64,000 bases of DNA from Apium graveolens (lineage: Eukaryota > Streptophyta > Magnoliopsida > Apiales > Apiaceae): NCBI RefSeq assembly GCF_009905375.1, contig NC_133652.1:118667947-118731946 (forward strand). The letters run 5' to 3'. Both the position numbers and the translations under genes were made by a program. Under the pieces are notes generated by a model. It had not been told where the DNA came from, did no database searches, and worked only from the letters and a program-made list of their open reading frames with translations. Positions 21,632 through 33,970 of the stretch are shown here, in pieces (within the stretch, counting starts at the first letter, position 1; every line of letters begins with the position of its first letter).

Positions 21632-24600
21632 TGGCGTCCTCCAAACCCGGGTCAGAAGTTTGGGGTCCACACACACACCTTAATTATAACCTGCTTATAA
21701 CAATAATAAAGATAATAATAATATATGCAGTGACCCTACTTACCAACCACCACAGACCGCAACAGGTTAAAGTATGCACACAAGCCAAACACACTAATAT
21801 ATTACAAACCGTTCAAATCCCAACTATTTCAAACTCAAACTGAGTATTAAACATTATTACACACTTTTACAAACTTAAATTATCCCAAAAGAAGCCTACT
21901 AGCTCAGCTTTCTCAACCTGAACCCCTAGCTCTCGCGTTGGACTGGGGATCCTCGCTACCAACTGGTTCCTTTTTAACTGGAAAGAATATAAACAACATC
22001 GCACAAATGAGCTAACTAGCTCAGCAAGTCACAATGACAAAACTGAGAATAATGATCATCAGGTGAATATGATTATGATATCAAGTGAACAATGGATTAT
22101 GATTTACAATTGGATATTATACTTTTAATTTAAAACCAAGGTTAGGCTGCTGATCAGTCACGCACTAACCCCGAGCAAGGCACACAGCATTGCTCTAACT
22201 ACTGGATCCAAGGCACACATTGGCCTAACTTGACCATTATATGGTCTAACCACGAATCTGGTCCATAATTTTATAAAAACAATCCAATTCTAACATAATA
22301 ACAGAATATGCAATAATAAACAATAACCGAAATCATTAACAACAATAAATGTTTAACAATGAAAGGGTTTCAATCCTTGTAAGGATCAATAAGGCAATTT
22401 AAAAGCTTGGATGCTGGGTAATGAAAGAATTGGATAACAAAGGAATCAACATTTCAGGGTTTCAAAGATTTGGGCTTTCAAAGCATAGGATACAATGATT
22501 GAATGTACAAGTAATTCAGTTCAGTGTTTGAGATTTTGTTTACATGTATTTGTGGAGTAATATCGTATACTTGAGATTTGTGTTTAGGTATACAACAATC
22601 AATGGTCTAGAAAGAATAAGGTTTATGGCTCAAGAACAATAACTGGAATCAGAGTTTAGGTTTCAGTGCTTCAAAGCACTTGCAGTATCAATCTGACTAT
22701 CAAATACTACAATATCTCGAGAAAGTTCAGAACACTTGCCTGATATTAGCTTACTACACTGCACTCGCTTCCAATCACAAGCGTCTTACTCCTCAACTAT
22801 CTGTTTCCCTTTTCCTACGTCTTGCCTCTTCTGCTCACATATCATAAGCATCTATCAATAATTTACTCATGGAATTCTATTCAACACATACTTCTATCTA
22901 CCCTTCGTTTTACCCAAATCCGATTAACGGATTGAAAGTTATGCGATAATCAAGTAAACACCAAATATATAGACCGATAGTCAATTAACAAGTCACATAT
23001 AGCACATAATACATCACCTAATCAATGATATATTATTTATAAAGAAGTCTCGGGTCATAAATAGGCTTTCTGGTATTTAAAATGATTTTTAAAACATTTT
23101 TCGGAATTAAAATGGGTCGTTGGATCAATTTCGGGTTAATAAACAGGGTTCCGTTGGCCAATTTTGGCTCCGAAATAATTTTAGAATAATTATCGAGCCT
23201 TGGAAATAATTTAGAATAATATTTTAAAGCTCGAAACTATTTTTCAGAATTTTTAAATCATTTTTAAATAATTAAATCTAATTAAATAATTAATTAAAAT
23301 CAATTAATAATTAATTAAATCAATTAATCAATTAATTTTTGAATTAATTGACCAATTAATCAATTAGAAATTAACTGGAATTAATTAACTAATTAATTTA
23401 GATTTATTTGTGAATTAAAAATAATTTTCAGAATTAAAATAATAATTTTTAGAATTTTCAGAAATTAAAAAAGAATTTTTATAATAAAAATAAATAGGAA
23501 ATATAATTTTTAAATATTTTTAAAACAGAAATCCAATTTTTGCAAAGTTTGGAAACTACAGGGACCAAACTGCATCGTGTACTAAACTGTAATTTTCCAG
23601 GGGGGTCGCCGGAAAACAGTCGGGGATGGCCGGAGAACACGTTCCAGGGATGCTCAGGCCACCATCACCTCCAGATCACATCTACACAACACCAGGAACA
23701 CAACCATGCAATCAATTCATCCTAACAATCCCTGAGTTGGCCGGAATTTGGCCGTGAAATTTTCCAGTTTCCGGCGAACATCGGAAAACTTCAAAACACA
23801 ACTCCCTTCTCTACAGACCTCGTTGGTTCATGAAACTTATACGACTAGATTGCAAATTTCACAGGGAACACAACCCACTATAACACAACATCAATCTATC
23901 ACAGAATAAGAAACCCCCAAATTTCAATTAAGAACATTCATACCGGTTATAAACCCAAATTTAAATTCGAAAATCAAACTCAAATTTGAACATGTTATTG
24001 AACTCCAAATCAGACGTATGACATATGAAAATCATCAAGAAAACAAGCTCTACAACATGCAATCATCAAATCATACACACAATCATCCGAACAAAAATTC
24101 ATATTTTTAATAAAATAAATTCGAAAATAAATAAATTTTTAGAAAAATAACCTTGATTTCTGCAGGTGTATGGATTACAGAATCTGGTAGAGCTCTTCAA
24201 GACCTTCAGATTGGTTACTCGAGCTTTCCAAACCGAATTCAATAACACCTCCAAATGCTTGTTTGATTCTTAGAACAGTTTTAAGAAATTAGGGTTTTTC
24301 TCTGAAAATTATATAATTATCTGTCTGCAAATGATTTTAATACGAAATAAAATACGGTAAAAGGCTATTTATAATTACGGAAAATTAGGATCCCGTTGGA
24401 TCATTCCGGATATAAAACGGTACGTTTATTTGTAAAAACTGATCCAAACGGTATCGGTTTTCGGGATAATTATCCAAATCAGTACAATTTGTAATGCGGT
24501 CTTGGTCTCAGCGCCTGGTTACACGTATTACGAAGTGATAATTGTGATAGTTTAATAAAAAAACTCCCGTTTATCGAAAATACGGGTTTTATTGATTTAC

Positions 24601-25054
24601 CGAAACGAATATTGTATCAAAAATGTTACGCCGGGACCCGCGCAGGACAAACCGTATGCCGGATCGAAAAAGTCGAAACATGGAATATGCTCGGAATATT
24701 ACAATTAGGTTAGGAAGGAGTTCTTGAAAGAGTTTCGGGTTCCAAAAACGTAACAACGGTTGACGTCGGTTGGTTCCCGTTTTTATAAAATAGATTTTAA
24801 TTACCCGGAAAAAAATTTTAGAAATTTCATATGATTCTTATAAATCCATAAACCAACATAAAAATAATTAGGAAGATATGACAATTATCTATATTTTATT
24901 TTGGACATATAAAAATTAAAATACTCAATTAATATTATTTTTGGATATTCAAGTACAGATAACACTTAACAATTAGCTCACAGAATGGATACTGAACACA
25001 CATAATAATTATATAATAGCAAAAATAATTACACGATATATCCCGGATATTACA
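21632..25054 (-). repeat. 5' LTR of element 2 (right copy, 3.42 kb)
   Basis: The plus strand runs from TGGCGTCC to GGATATTACA. It matches 5432-8827 closely and has the full inner end that the left copy lacks. Short open frames shared with the other copy (for example 21631-21843) are not taken as genes. Confidence 0.92.
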
Positions 25055-26376
25055 AAATGTCAGAATGGTATTGTGTATGATTGTAAAATTGGAGATGAGA
25101 AACAGCATACCTATATTCCTTTGTCAGAAAATATTAGGATCTATGTTCTCAGCCAGTGTGGATTGATGTGTTGAGTTATCATTAACTATTGTGTTCTGAG
25201 ATGCATTAGTTGCTCGTTTTTTGGATACTACAAAAAGAAAAGAATTACAAACTTAAGCAATAATCATCTAAAAAAAGATCGATAAATACAAAGATGGATT
25301 AAGAACAAACCATTATATGCAGATGAAGGAGATGACGGTTCAAGCGGTTCATGTTTACGATCTTGAAACACAAATGATTTCATGACTAGATATTTAATAT
25401 TAACATCATGAAATACAATTATTATGTAATAACTTACCGACTCTATCCATCAGAAATCAAAGAAGATTGTGACTGCAATTATGATGAAAGACTTGAAATA
25501 TTAGGCATCTGTGAATGGAGGACTTATTTCTATGATTGAATGTGGTAATCGTGATTTTGAATTTTAAATTTCTGATTATGGTTATTCAAAAAGTTATATC
25601 AAGCATTAGGCACATAAATTTTAATTTGAAAAACACGGGTCGATCAGCTAGTATGGATAGTCCGACAACATACAACTAAAGTACAGTGTATATATCTAAT
25701 TGGGTCGGCCCATTTTACCATCGGATGCTCCGGTATTTTTTTTTGGACCAAAAAGTACATTATGTGGAAGTTAGTAAGTAAGGGAAGGAATGGCAGTTTC
25801 TGTAAATTGGCAAACCTAGTGCTAGTAAAGTTTAGTATATTGATAAAAGTTTAATGTCGAACTTTTCGTTTCAAATGTCGAGAATCTACCGAGAAGGGGG
25901 AGTACTATTTTTCAAAAAAAATTATTGAAAAAGACTATAATGTTACAGTTTTATGAAACAAAAAACATGAAAAGAAGTAATATGTGAAAGTAATTATTTG
26001 TTACATTTGAAAATTAAACTATTTTGAAATAGAGGAAATAATAATTTAAATCTACCAAACTTGGCATGATTGACATGACTGATATGTAGATAAGATAATG
26101 TTTTAACTAGTAAAACAATTTATGGTTATGAAATGATATCCATACCCAAAAATGCTAGAGATATCAAATATTGTTATAAATTTTTTTCTCAAATATTTTA
26201 CAAATTATAACTTTTCTCGTAATAATATTAATTTTGCATGTATTCATATACGTTCACGAATTAAATTTCGACACTTATGTTGTCACGTCATTATTTAAAT
26301 ATTTTGATATCAGTTTTTGTTTCAGTAGCATTATTCTTCAAAATAAAGATTTCGATAGGGGGTGCAATGGCAAACA
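25055..26376. other. Host or older repeat sequence, no clear gene
   Basis: AT-rich single-copy-looking sequence in which element 2 landed. Apart from possible exon remnants at 25135-25475 I see no coding pattern. A ~30-bp string (AATAAAGATTTC...GGGGTGCAAT.GCAAACAT) at 26341-26375 recurs at 32628-32660. Confidence 0.4.
25135..25475 (-). pseudogene. Possible remnants of small spliced exons
   Basis: On the minus strand three short blocks have plausible splice signals: a block ending at GTAAGT near 25436; a block opening after TTTCAAG near 25361 and ending before GTTTGT near 25311; and a block opening after TTTTTGTAG near 25229. The last reads SKKRATNASQNTIVND and stops at about 25130. The composition (Ser/Asn/Lys) fits a protein tail but no domain is recognisable. 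On the plus strand, 25055-25175 is also open for ~39 codons, so the strand is uncertain. Element 2 cuts it at 25054. Confidence 0.2.
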
Positions 26377-27265
26377 TACTACTAGAAAAACGTCAATAGA
26401 CATCAGTTCTGGATCGATGTAAAAAACTTAAAAAAACGATGCCTATGTGGGTGTAGAGAAAATTCCATATCTTTGACATCGGTTCCAGGCCAATGTTATG
26501 TTAGGAGCAATTGATGATATCAAATAAAAACTATCAGAAGCATCGGCGGATGATGATTACAAGCATCGACGGATGATGATTACAAGTATCGACAGATGAC
26601 GATGAAATCGACGAATGTTGATATTCGAAGGATAACAATATTTACGGATGATTATGTCAACGGATGATGAAATCAGTATTTGTCATATCAGTTGATCTTT
26701 GAAGAGGAAAAGGAAATAGAAACTCAAGTCGGTGAAGGACTTTATCTCAGAAGCAATAGTATAGGTTTTCTTGTTGTTAATAGAATAGGATTCCTCATAC
26801 ATTGGTAGTTGTGCTTTATTTAAAGCACAGATTAGGTTCATGCTATAAGAATTGCGATATTATTATATCTTTTGCATAGCCTAGTAGCTCTCAAGGATAT
26901 TTGTTCATCCTTTCGAGAGAGTACTTTTGTAATAAGTTTTTATAAGCTTAATATAAAAACTGTTGATTATGTTGAAACTTTGTCTAGTTGATTATATTAA
27001 CTGTATTCACACCCCCCCTCTATAGTTGATTAAGGGTCTAACATGTTAAAATTATCTTATAACTTCAGTTTCGAAGTAGAACCGATATATGTAACATACT
27101 ATCACATCAGTTTTTAACCGATGTAAAATATCTCCATAAAAGTACTAAAATAGACAATAGTTTTTAGGTGATATGTTAAAGACTCAAATCGATGTATGTA
27201 ATGCAGTAACATCGGGTTTTTTTAAAGCGATGTATTATATAATTTTTAACATCAGTTTTTTCATT
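26377..27265. mobile_element. CACTA-type DNA transposon fragment
   Basis: The left end TACTACTAGAAAAACG resembles the CACTA-family terminus CACTACTAGAAAAA. Inverted subterminal motifs of the form CATCRGTT...CGATGT recur at 26401-26420, 26477-26496, about 27104-27123, about 27186-27233 and 27249-27265. The opposite terminal repeat was not found, so this is one end of a decayed or truncated element. A copia solo LTR sits inside it. Confidence 0.6.
26499..27043 (+). repeat. Ty1/copia-type solo LTR (545 bp)
   Basis: TGTTAGGAGC...GGGTCTAACA flanked on both sides by TGTTA (26494-26498 and 27044-27048). The 3' end has the CCCCCCCTCTAT string common in plant copia LTRs. No second LTR or internal region is present, so this is a solo LTR left by recombination. 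Several CGACGGATGATGA-like motifs lie at 26540-26660. Confidence 0.93.
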
Positions 27266-27352
27266 ACCATGTGACGTGTATATTTGATTATTATGTGCCC
27301 AAAAATGTACAAGAAAATCACCAAAAACCAAAATTGGCATTGCATCCAAATT

Positions 27353-27354
<2 letters not shown>

Positions 27355-27398
<44 letters not shown>

Positions 27399-27409
27399 AT
27401 ATATATATA
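27355..27409. repeat. (AT)n/(GT)n microsatellite
   Basis: AT dinucleotide run interrupted by four GT units. Confidence 0.95.
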
Positions 27410-30260
27410 ACCAAAAACTATAATACACAAATTCGTCCAAAGTCATAATTCACTAAATCTACTACTACATCCTTCCTTCCAAGATCTTGTTTATAATTTA
27501 TTTATTTAAAAATTGACAAAAAATATTAAGTGACAGGAAATTGGTGTGCACTTCTTCCTCCTCACATCTTGTGCTCCTCTATAATCATCTCCATTATTTT
27601 GTCAAACCTTCCGCTATATACACAAGTCTCTTCCTTATTCCATGTAAATTTAAATTCTTGAAAAACCATACATAATTGGAAAAATTAAACTTCCCTGTAA
27701 TTCAGCTACCTCCTTAGTTGGTCTAGTACGACGCCCTTCCAGCGTCACGGTTCTGAAAATTGTCTAATTGTTAGATTCAAACTCTTTAGTCCAGGTACTC
27801 AACTTGCTCTCACTCAGCATTTCCAAGGACGACATGTATTTTATATATAAAGCTTTTATCTAGTTTTGTCTATCATGTGAGCATAAAGGATAATTAGAAC
27901 TGAATAGCAAAGAATAATTCATGGCATTAAGAATTCATTTTAACGTAATTGTAGTTAAGACAAAATTCCCCAATTACGAAAAGATAATATATATTATGCA
28001 AGAATAAGGTCAAAAATAAACTAAAATATAGAAGACAAAGCAATATAAAAGTAAAGGTAAAACTGATAATGCCAATCAGGTACAGGGCAGTTCAATTAAG
28101 CTCCTGACATTAAGATCTAAATTTCTTGCTACAAGAAATTAAAACCTCTCAATAATTCATATATTTATATTAAATTATTTATCATTTGTACTAAATCTGA
28201 ATTTCCACTAATATAGGGGAATTATATAAGCTTCCCGGACTTTTATCTAAGGATTAAACTGACTGAATCCATAAATGAGAAGGTAAATTATAAAATAAAC
28301 AAACACTAACAAAATTTTAATTCTGTAGACCAGGAAGTACAGTCTACGTAGAAAAAGGAACATACAAAGTAATGCACTTCTCCAACTGAAAAATAGTGAA
28401 TGCAATATAAAATGCTCTAGTTATTACTATCGGTAAATTAGTCACACAATAAAAAACAAAACCAACTAAGTTGTTTTAGTAAAAAAGGTACTTCAGCGGA
28501 TATGTAAAGATATTAGCGGATATAAAATTAAATTATGTACCTTTGAGATGCTAGTAACAAATTGTACCTCAAGTCGCTTTTGTTGGCAATAGATGCATCA
28601 GGCTTTCGAGTCCCATTTCGTGTAGCTTCTTGCTGTTCAAAAGCCTTTGAATCAAAATATTGAAGTACTCAAGTCAGGCAGTAGCATCCTGTACAATTGA
28701 TTTTTGCAATTAGAACTACACAAAACTATTGACTGGCTGATGTTTATCGTACATAAGCAGTGGAAATAATTATAATTACCCACTGTTACTTTTATATGTT
28801 CCCTTAGATTATATAAGACTGTCATATTTATGTATCATCACATATAACCGTTGAGAAGGAGAGACAGGAAAACAACAACAGTCATTGGAGGTGCAAATAT
28901 CAATTAACCTAATTAGAATGGCAGGTACATGTATGCACATGTCATCTAGGCCCAAAATTATTTTTAGAATCTGCAACTACTATAAGTTCATCGGATGCAA
29001 ATAACTTCTAGTTTAATTCCCCTACTAATTTCACCCGCTTTGCAGATTCTAGAGATTCTGGTCGCGTAAACCAGTCATCCACAACTCCAAGGTGCTCTGC
29101 CTATGAAGACATTATGTATCCATATATATGCAAGTTAAACATTTCTATATAGTAGTTAGATACTTTCATTCAATTACACATCCATCAATTAAATTTCATT
29201 ATGGTGAATCAATAATAGTCCCACTGAAATGAGTTATAAAGTAATTAATATTAGTCTATTACATTAATTTTAGATTTCAAACATAGTAAAAGATAGCAAA
29301 ATGCAGATAGTCCTAGCCTTGTGGAATTAAAATCCTGCTCAAATACTACCAAAACACCTTATAGAGATGTCACATGATGTTATTTACGTCTATGGAATGG
29401 GTAATAGAGCACCTACTGTAGGGATCCTGATCCTAAATCTTGTTTGTAGGCATACATCATTTGCATTTTTTTGTGCAGTAGAATTGAGAAAGGAAACTTT
29501 TATTCGTATTCATTTCAACATATTGAAAAGATGAAATCTAATTATCGTCCGTGGTATACTCAGAAAGTATTATAACAAAATTGCAAATAGAGCCCTACAA
29601 CCAACAAAACAAACAGAGCTCTACAATCAACAACAATCAAACTTTAAAGGTACAAAACAATATGAAATTTATTTAAAAACCAAAATCGACAAGCATACAT
29701 CTATAACATTAAATTTGAATAATGACTTAATTTAGAGTTGACCCATGCTGAAGAATAAATAAATCTGTAAAAAAAAGTTTTATTAAAAACTAAAATTTGA
29801 ATTTCGAAACAATATTTAAAAAAATAACTAGTAATTTGAGGGGATTAGAGATAGATGAAGCCTACTTTGCAACAAGTACATCTACCTAAAGTCTCTTATG
29901 CAACCAACTAACAAAAATCAAAAACTAAGGTTCGACCTAATTGGATTCAAATTTGGAAGTTTTAAAATCTAGGGTTTGAATTTGGGGTTCAAATCTAGGG
30001 TTCTTGAGTGAGTTTCGTGAATGAGTGAATTTAGTTTGTGAGTGAGTTTGGAAATGAAAAGTATGGTGACTGAGTTTGAGCAGCGGGGGAATGAAATTGT
30101 CTGGGAGGGGAGGGGAAATGAAAATGTCTGAAGGGGGAAATGGAAAATATAAACGAGAAAATTTTACCAAGGAAGGGTGAAGAGATCTCCACGTGTTTTT
30201 TTAATTTTTTTAAAAGTAACTGAAAGATTGGTTTTAGTTACAAATGATGTTTATAAACTC
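27410..30260. other. Long AT-rich intergenic stretch, no gene recognised
   Basis: No frame longer than 77 codons. The longest (29937-30170, minus) is Phe/Pro/Ser-rich, low in complexity and unlike any family I know. No clear transposon ends were seen. A degenerate tRNA-like string near 27715-27770 was considered and rejected. Confidence 0.5.
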
Positions 30261-31554
30261 CTAGTTAATAACCCGTACAAAGCACGGGCTGAGATCAAAA
30301 TAATAATTATTACATAAATTAATTCTAAATTATAATTAATATATATAATAAATAAAATTGTACTATTATTGCAGCTTTTCTTTTGAAACTATATGTAGTT
30401 TTCATTAACTCAAACTTTTTTAAAATAACCAATTCAACGTTATTATGTCTCTTTTGTCCGAAAAGACATAACTAACATTTTACATCGAAACGTTAGCCAA
30501 GCAATGAGCAACACTATTGACAAATAATTTAACTAAATATTAAATCAACGTTACTATGTAATTGCATATTATATTTCTTATTGTTAGCTTGATTTGTATT
30601 TTTATATAGTTTGTGATCGCATATTTTTTTTAATAAAATATTCTTTATGTAGGTAAAATTTTTCAGTTGGTGCTAAAATGGAATTTTATAGGTATGAATA
30701 TAGAAATTACAATATATATACGATTTTATTTATAAGAAAACAATATAATTATGTGATATATAAGAATCAGAAGATGGGTAAAATATTTTATTTAAAATAA
30801 TAAGTCATATAGGAATGAAAAAGAATAATAATGATATATTTAGAGCTATAGTAAGATTTAAAAAAGGTAGAATTAGAAGTTCGTGAAATTAAAAAGGAGT
30901 GAAACCAAACTACCCTTTAAAGAATGGATTCCCTTATTAATAACCGTATAAAGGATTACATTTTATTATTTTAATAAAAAATAAAAAAGAATTATACGAA
31001 AAATAAAAATATCGTAATTATAATACGATTTCAATAATCTACATTTCCTTAAAAATCAATATAGAACTCTACATGAAACAGAAATCTTGGGGTGAAACCA
31101 AAATATAGCGTAACCATACTCAGATGAAACCAATTACCATATCAAGAAATAATTTAGAGTTTTACATAAATAAAATTGTAATCACTATACGGTTTGAACA
31201 ATTTTACTATTTTTAGGGGTGAAACCAAAATACAGTATTTATAATATTCATATCATTTTATTAAAATGGAATTACAACAACTTAAAAAATTCTGAATTAA
31301 AATATTCCAATTTAAACACATGACATATATACTTGGTCGTGTTTTATATTTTTCGGAAACTATTTAGTTGGGCCAATATATGAACATATTTATTTTAGAA
31401 CATAATTAAAAATAGGATTTAAACTTATAAAAAAATAGAAAAACATGGCTTATAAAATTTAAAAAAGGGGTAAAAGTAATACATTTAAAATTATAAGTCA
31501 TATAGGAATAAAAAAAGATAAAAATAATACACTTAGAGTTATAACATGAATCAT

Positions 31555-31571
31555 AAATGATGAAACCAAAA
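31555..31571. repeat. SINE target-site duplication (left)
   Basis: AAATGATGAAACCAAAA, repeated exactly at 31732-31748. Confidence 0.93.
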
Positions 31572-31731
31572 GATGGTGGAACCGCCCGCAAAAGTTGGCT
31601 CAATTGGTTTAAGAGCGGATAACTATCCTCTTGGTCAAAGGTTCGAATCCCACGGACAGCCAGAGTCTGTCGCTTAAATGCGGTTTACCTTGGTTCACGT
31701 AGTTTGCACGCTATTGTGTAAACCCATAAAA
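31572..31731 (+). mobile_element. tRNA-derived SINE (160 bp)
   Basis: Pol III box A TTGGCTCAATTGG (31595-31607) and box B GGTTCGAATCC (31640-31650) lie ~33 bp apart. A tRNA-unrelated body follows, then a short A-rich 3' end (CCCATAAAA). An exact 17-bp duplication flanks it, the signature of LINE-mediated retroposition. It is not a functional tRNA: there is no acceptor-stem pairing. Inserted in one copy of the Helitron-associated duplicated segment. Confidence 0.92.
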
Positions 31732-32102
31732 AAATGATGAAACCAAAATATCACTTAAAAGAAATTTTGCTTCCACATGACCTATTTACTTGCTCATGGT
31801 TTATATTTTTTGGAACCTATTTCGTTGGGCTAATATGAAAGTATTTATTTTTTAAAACATAATTAAAAATAGGATTCAAACCTATAAAAATAATTAAAAA
31901 AAGCATGGCTTATAAAATTCAAAAACGGCTAAAAATATTACATATAGAATTAAATTATAAGTTATATAGGAGTAAAAGGGATAAAAATAATACAGTTAGA
32001 GTTATAACATGAATCATAAAAAGTGAAAATAAAAGATGGAAGTACCAAAAAATAACTGAAACCAAAATATCACTTAAAAGAGGTTTCGCCTATTAATAAA
32101 AA

Positions 32103-32530
32103 CTAGCATAAATCCCGTGCGATGCACGGGTTTCCATTAATATTTTAAATTTTTATTTATGAAGTTATATTATATTTTTAAAATATTTATATAAATATAT
32201 AATGATTATAAATTTTTAATAAAAATAATAGAATCATATGTGGTCGTAATTTAGTAGAATAAATAGACTATTTTTAGTAGTTTAACAATTTAGTAGTTTA
32301 GCAGATATGTAACACTATTATTTATATTTTTTAATAATATGATAAGTTGTATTCGTAGTTTAGTAGGATAAGTATACTATATTTCGTAGTAGTTTAATAA
32401 TTTAGTAGTTTATTAATAGATATATAACAGTATTTATCTATTTTTGTAATAATCAAAATTAGAGAATTATCGTTGAACCAAACTGTTGAACCAAATTATC
32501 TCTATTCCGGCTATTATAATATAGTATAGA
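32103..32530 (-). mobile_element. Non-autonomous Helitron (428 bp)
   Basis: On the minus strand it begins TCTATACTATATTATAATAG at 32530 and ends with the hairpin CCCGTGCATCGCACGGG, seven bases, then CTAG at 32103. The flanking host bases are A before TC and T after CTAG, the A|T target expected of Helitrons, and there is no target duplication. It has no coding capacity. Its 3' end touches the right end of the neighbouring Helitron-like segment. Confidence 0.9.
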
Positions 32531-33823
32531 TTATTAATTTTAACATATGTACAAGTACAAGTAAAAGTGATAACTAACCAATGTCAAAAGATGATGTTCG
32601 TTATCTATTTTCTTCCGGTATACTAAAAATAAAGATTTCAAGGGGTGCAATTGCAAACATGTCATATACAAATGAGCTCGTAACCGAAGATTCCTTTAAA
32701 CGAGTCCCTTTATTAGCAAAGTAACTGCTTCCTAATTGCAAGTAAATGTAAGCATAACCTCAAGATGATTAAATGATCCGAATTTCCTGATTTAGATATA
32801 ATAGGCATAAAAATCAACAAGCGGGCATATATATCCAAACATGTATTAGTTGAAGGTCCATTGAATTTTAGCTGTGATTAGGAAGTTGTGTATTTTCTTC
32901 AGGCTCTTTTCTGGACCAATAAAAATTGCTTTAATACCAGTATGTATTGTTCGACCCTGACATTAAACTGATTAATCTTAACTTCGGTGGTCAAAAGGTG
33001 CGATTTAGAACGTCTGGTTATTCTCATCGCATACAATGCTATCCATATTATTGTTAGGCCATGTATAATATTTAGAGCATGGAATTAGTTATATGCATAT
33101 GTTAAAATACAGCAGTACTGAACGCTACCTCTTGTTGTGAACCAGATAAACTCAAGTATATGATTTTCATAATTTTATCGCGACTAAAATGTGAAATTTC
33201 AATAAAAACACACATTTTATCAAATTTAACGAAAATGTCAGTTTTTTTAAGGGGTATTTGAATAGGCCAATTCGGTCGAGTGACAATCAAATTTTTAACA
33301 AATAATTTAAAAAGTTACATAAATCACGAATGCTCCAACAAACAATGCATGGATATAAAACTGTCAAAGGAAACCAACTACATATTTCACAAATAAGGTT
33401 CAGATAATTGTGTAATGGCGTACAGGCACATTATAGAGGTTAAGGATTTCCGTGTTTAAGCAGTAGTATGCTGGTTTCCATAAACTTCAAGTACTTAAAA
33501 CAACAAGCCTTTTATTGGATAATAATTCCATAACCTAATTTTCGTTCATTGTAACATAAAATCAACTAACTGTGCGGCTGTGCCTGTCCTATGAAGCGGA
33601 ACAAAGCACATACACATAAATTTGGAGATATTAAATGGCTGCCACCAAAATAAGAATAGAGACATTTGTAAAGTATACAGCTAATTGCAAGCTTTGAGCG
33701 TGTCTTTGTAATCATACACATACACCATGTAAACTTCTACTAAATAGTACTAAACCTGCAAATTTCCTATTTACAAAGTTTGGTGCCCACGAATTCCCCA
33801 CGGCTTTCACTTATCTTCCTTTA
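32531..33823. other. Upstream intergenic region of the ERF gene
   Basis: AT-rich, with no open frame that looks coding and no recognised transposon ends. It probably contains the distal promoter of the ERF gene. Confidence 0.5.
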
Positions 33824-33845
33824 CATATATATATATATTTATTTA
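33822..33845 (+). promoter_or_regulatory. TATA-rich core promoter of the ERF gene
   Basis: A TATATATATATATTTATTTAT run lies about 130 bases before the ATG at 33971, a suitable distance for a plant core promoter with a ~100-base 5' UTR. Because the run is repetitive, the exact TATA position is inferred. Confidence 0.5.
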
Positions 33846-33970
33846 TCACTTCCTCTTTTTAGTATACCAACGTGAGCTTACCAGCTCTCCTTTTAGTAAA
33901 ACACCTACCTTGCCAAAAATACTAACTTATTATACATTTATTTAATATTGCATTTTATTTCTATTTAGAT

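Larger units (their letters stand above)
5432..25054 (-). mobile_element. Element 2: Ty3/gypsy chromovirus (Tekay/Del-like) with element 3 nested inside
   Basis: Two ~3.4-kb LTRs (5432-8827 and 21632-25054) flank, on the minus strand, a primer-binding site, pre-gag ORF, gag, protease, RT, RNase H, integrase, chromodomain-like tail and polypurine tract. Integrase lies downstream of RNase H, as in Ty3/gypsy. The tail after integrase and the LTR size suggest the Tekay/Del clade. The element is dead: five in-frame stops in gag-pol, plus a 6.96-kb insertion in its leader. The right flank starts AAATG. The matching target duplication is not visible on the left because about 40 bp of the left LTR end are missing there. 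Confidence 0.93.
30261..32102 (-). mobile_element. Probable non-autonomous Helitron(s), degenerate
   Basis: On the minus strand the left end reads CCCGTGCTTTGTACGGG, seven bases, then CTAG (30264-30261), a Helitron-type 3' hairpin and terminus. The base after CTAG is G rather than the usual T. Inside, a ~280-bp segment is repeated (about 31318-31571 and 31773-32060, with a weaker copy near 30700-30915). At the right end, reading minus from about 32098, TATTAATAGGCGAAACC resembles the 5' end of the neighbouring Helitron. An exact 5' TC end was not found. No Rep/helicase coding is present. Confidence 0.5.

Noticed and set aside
27715..27770. tRNA-like string (AGTTGGTCTAGTACG ... CTTCCAGCG)
   Set aside because: There is a possible anticodon-like stem, but no acceptor stem and no box B (GGTTCTGAAAA), so at most a decayed tRNA relic.
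29937..30170. 77-codon Phe/Pro/Ser-rich minus frame
   Set aside because: It is low complexity, with no promoter, splice or homology evidence.
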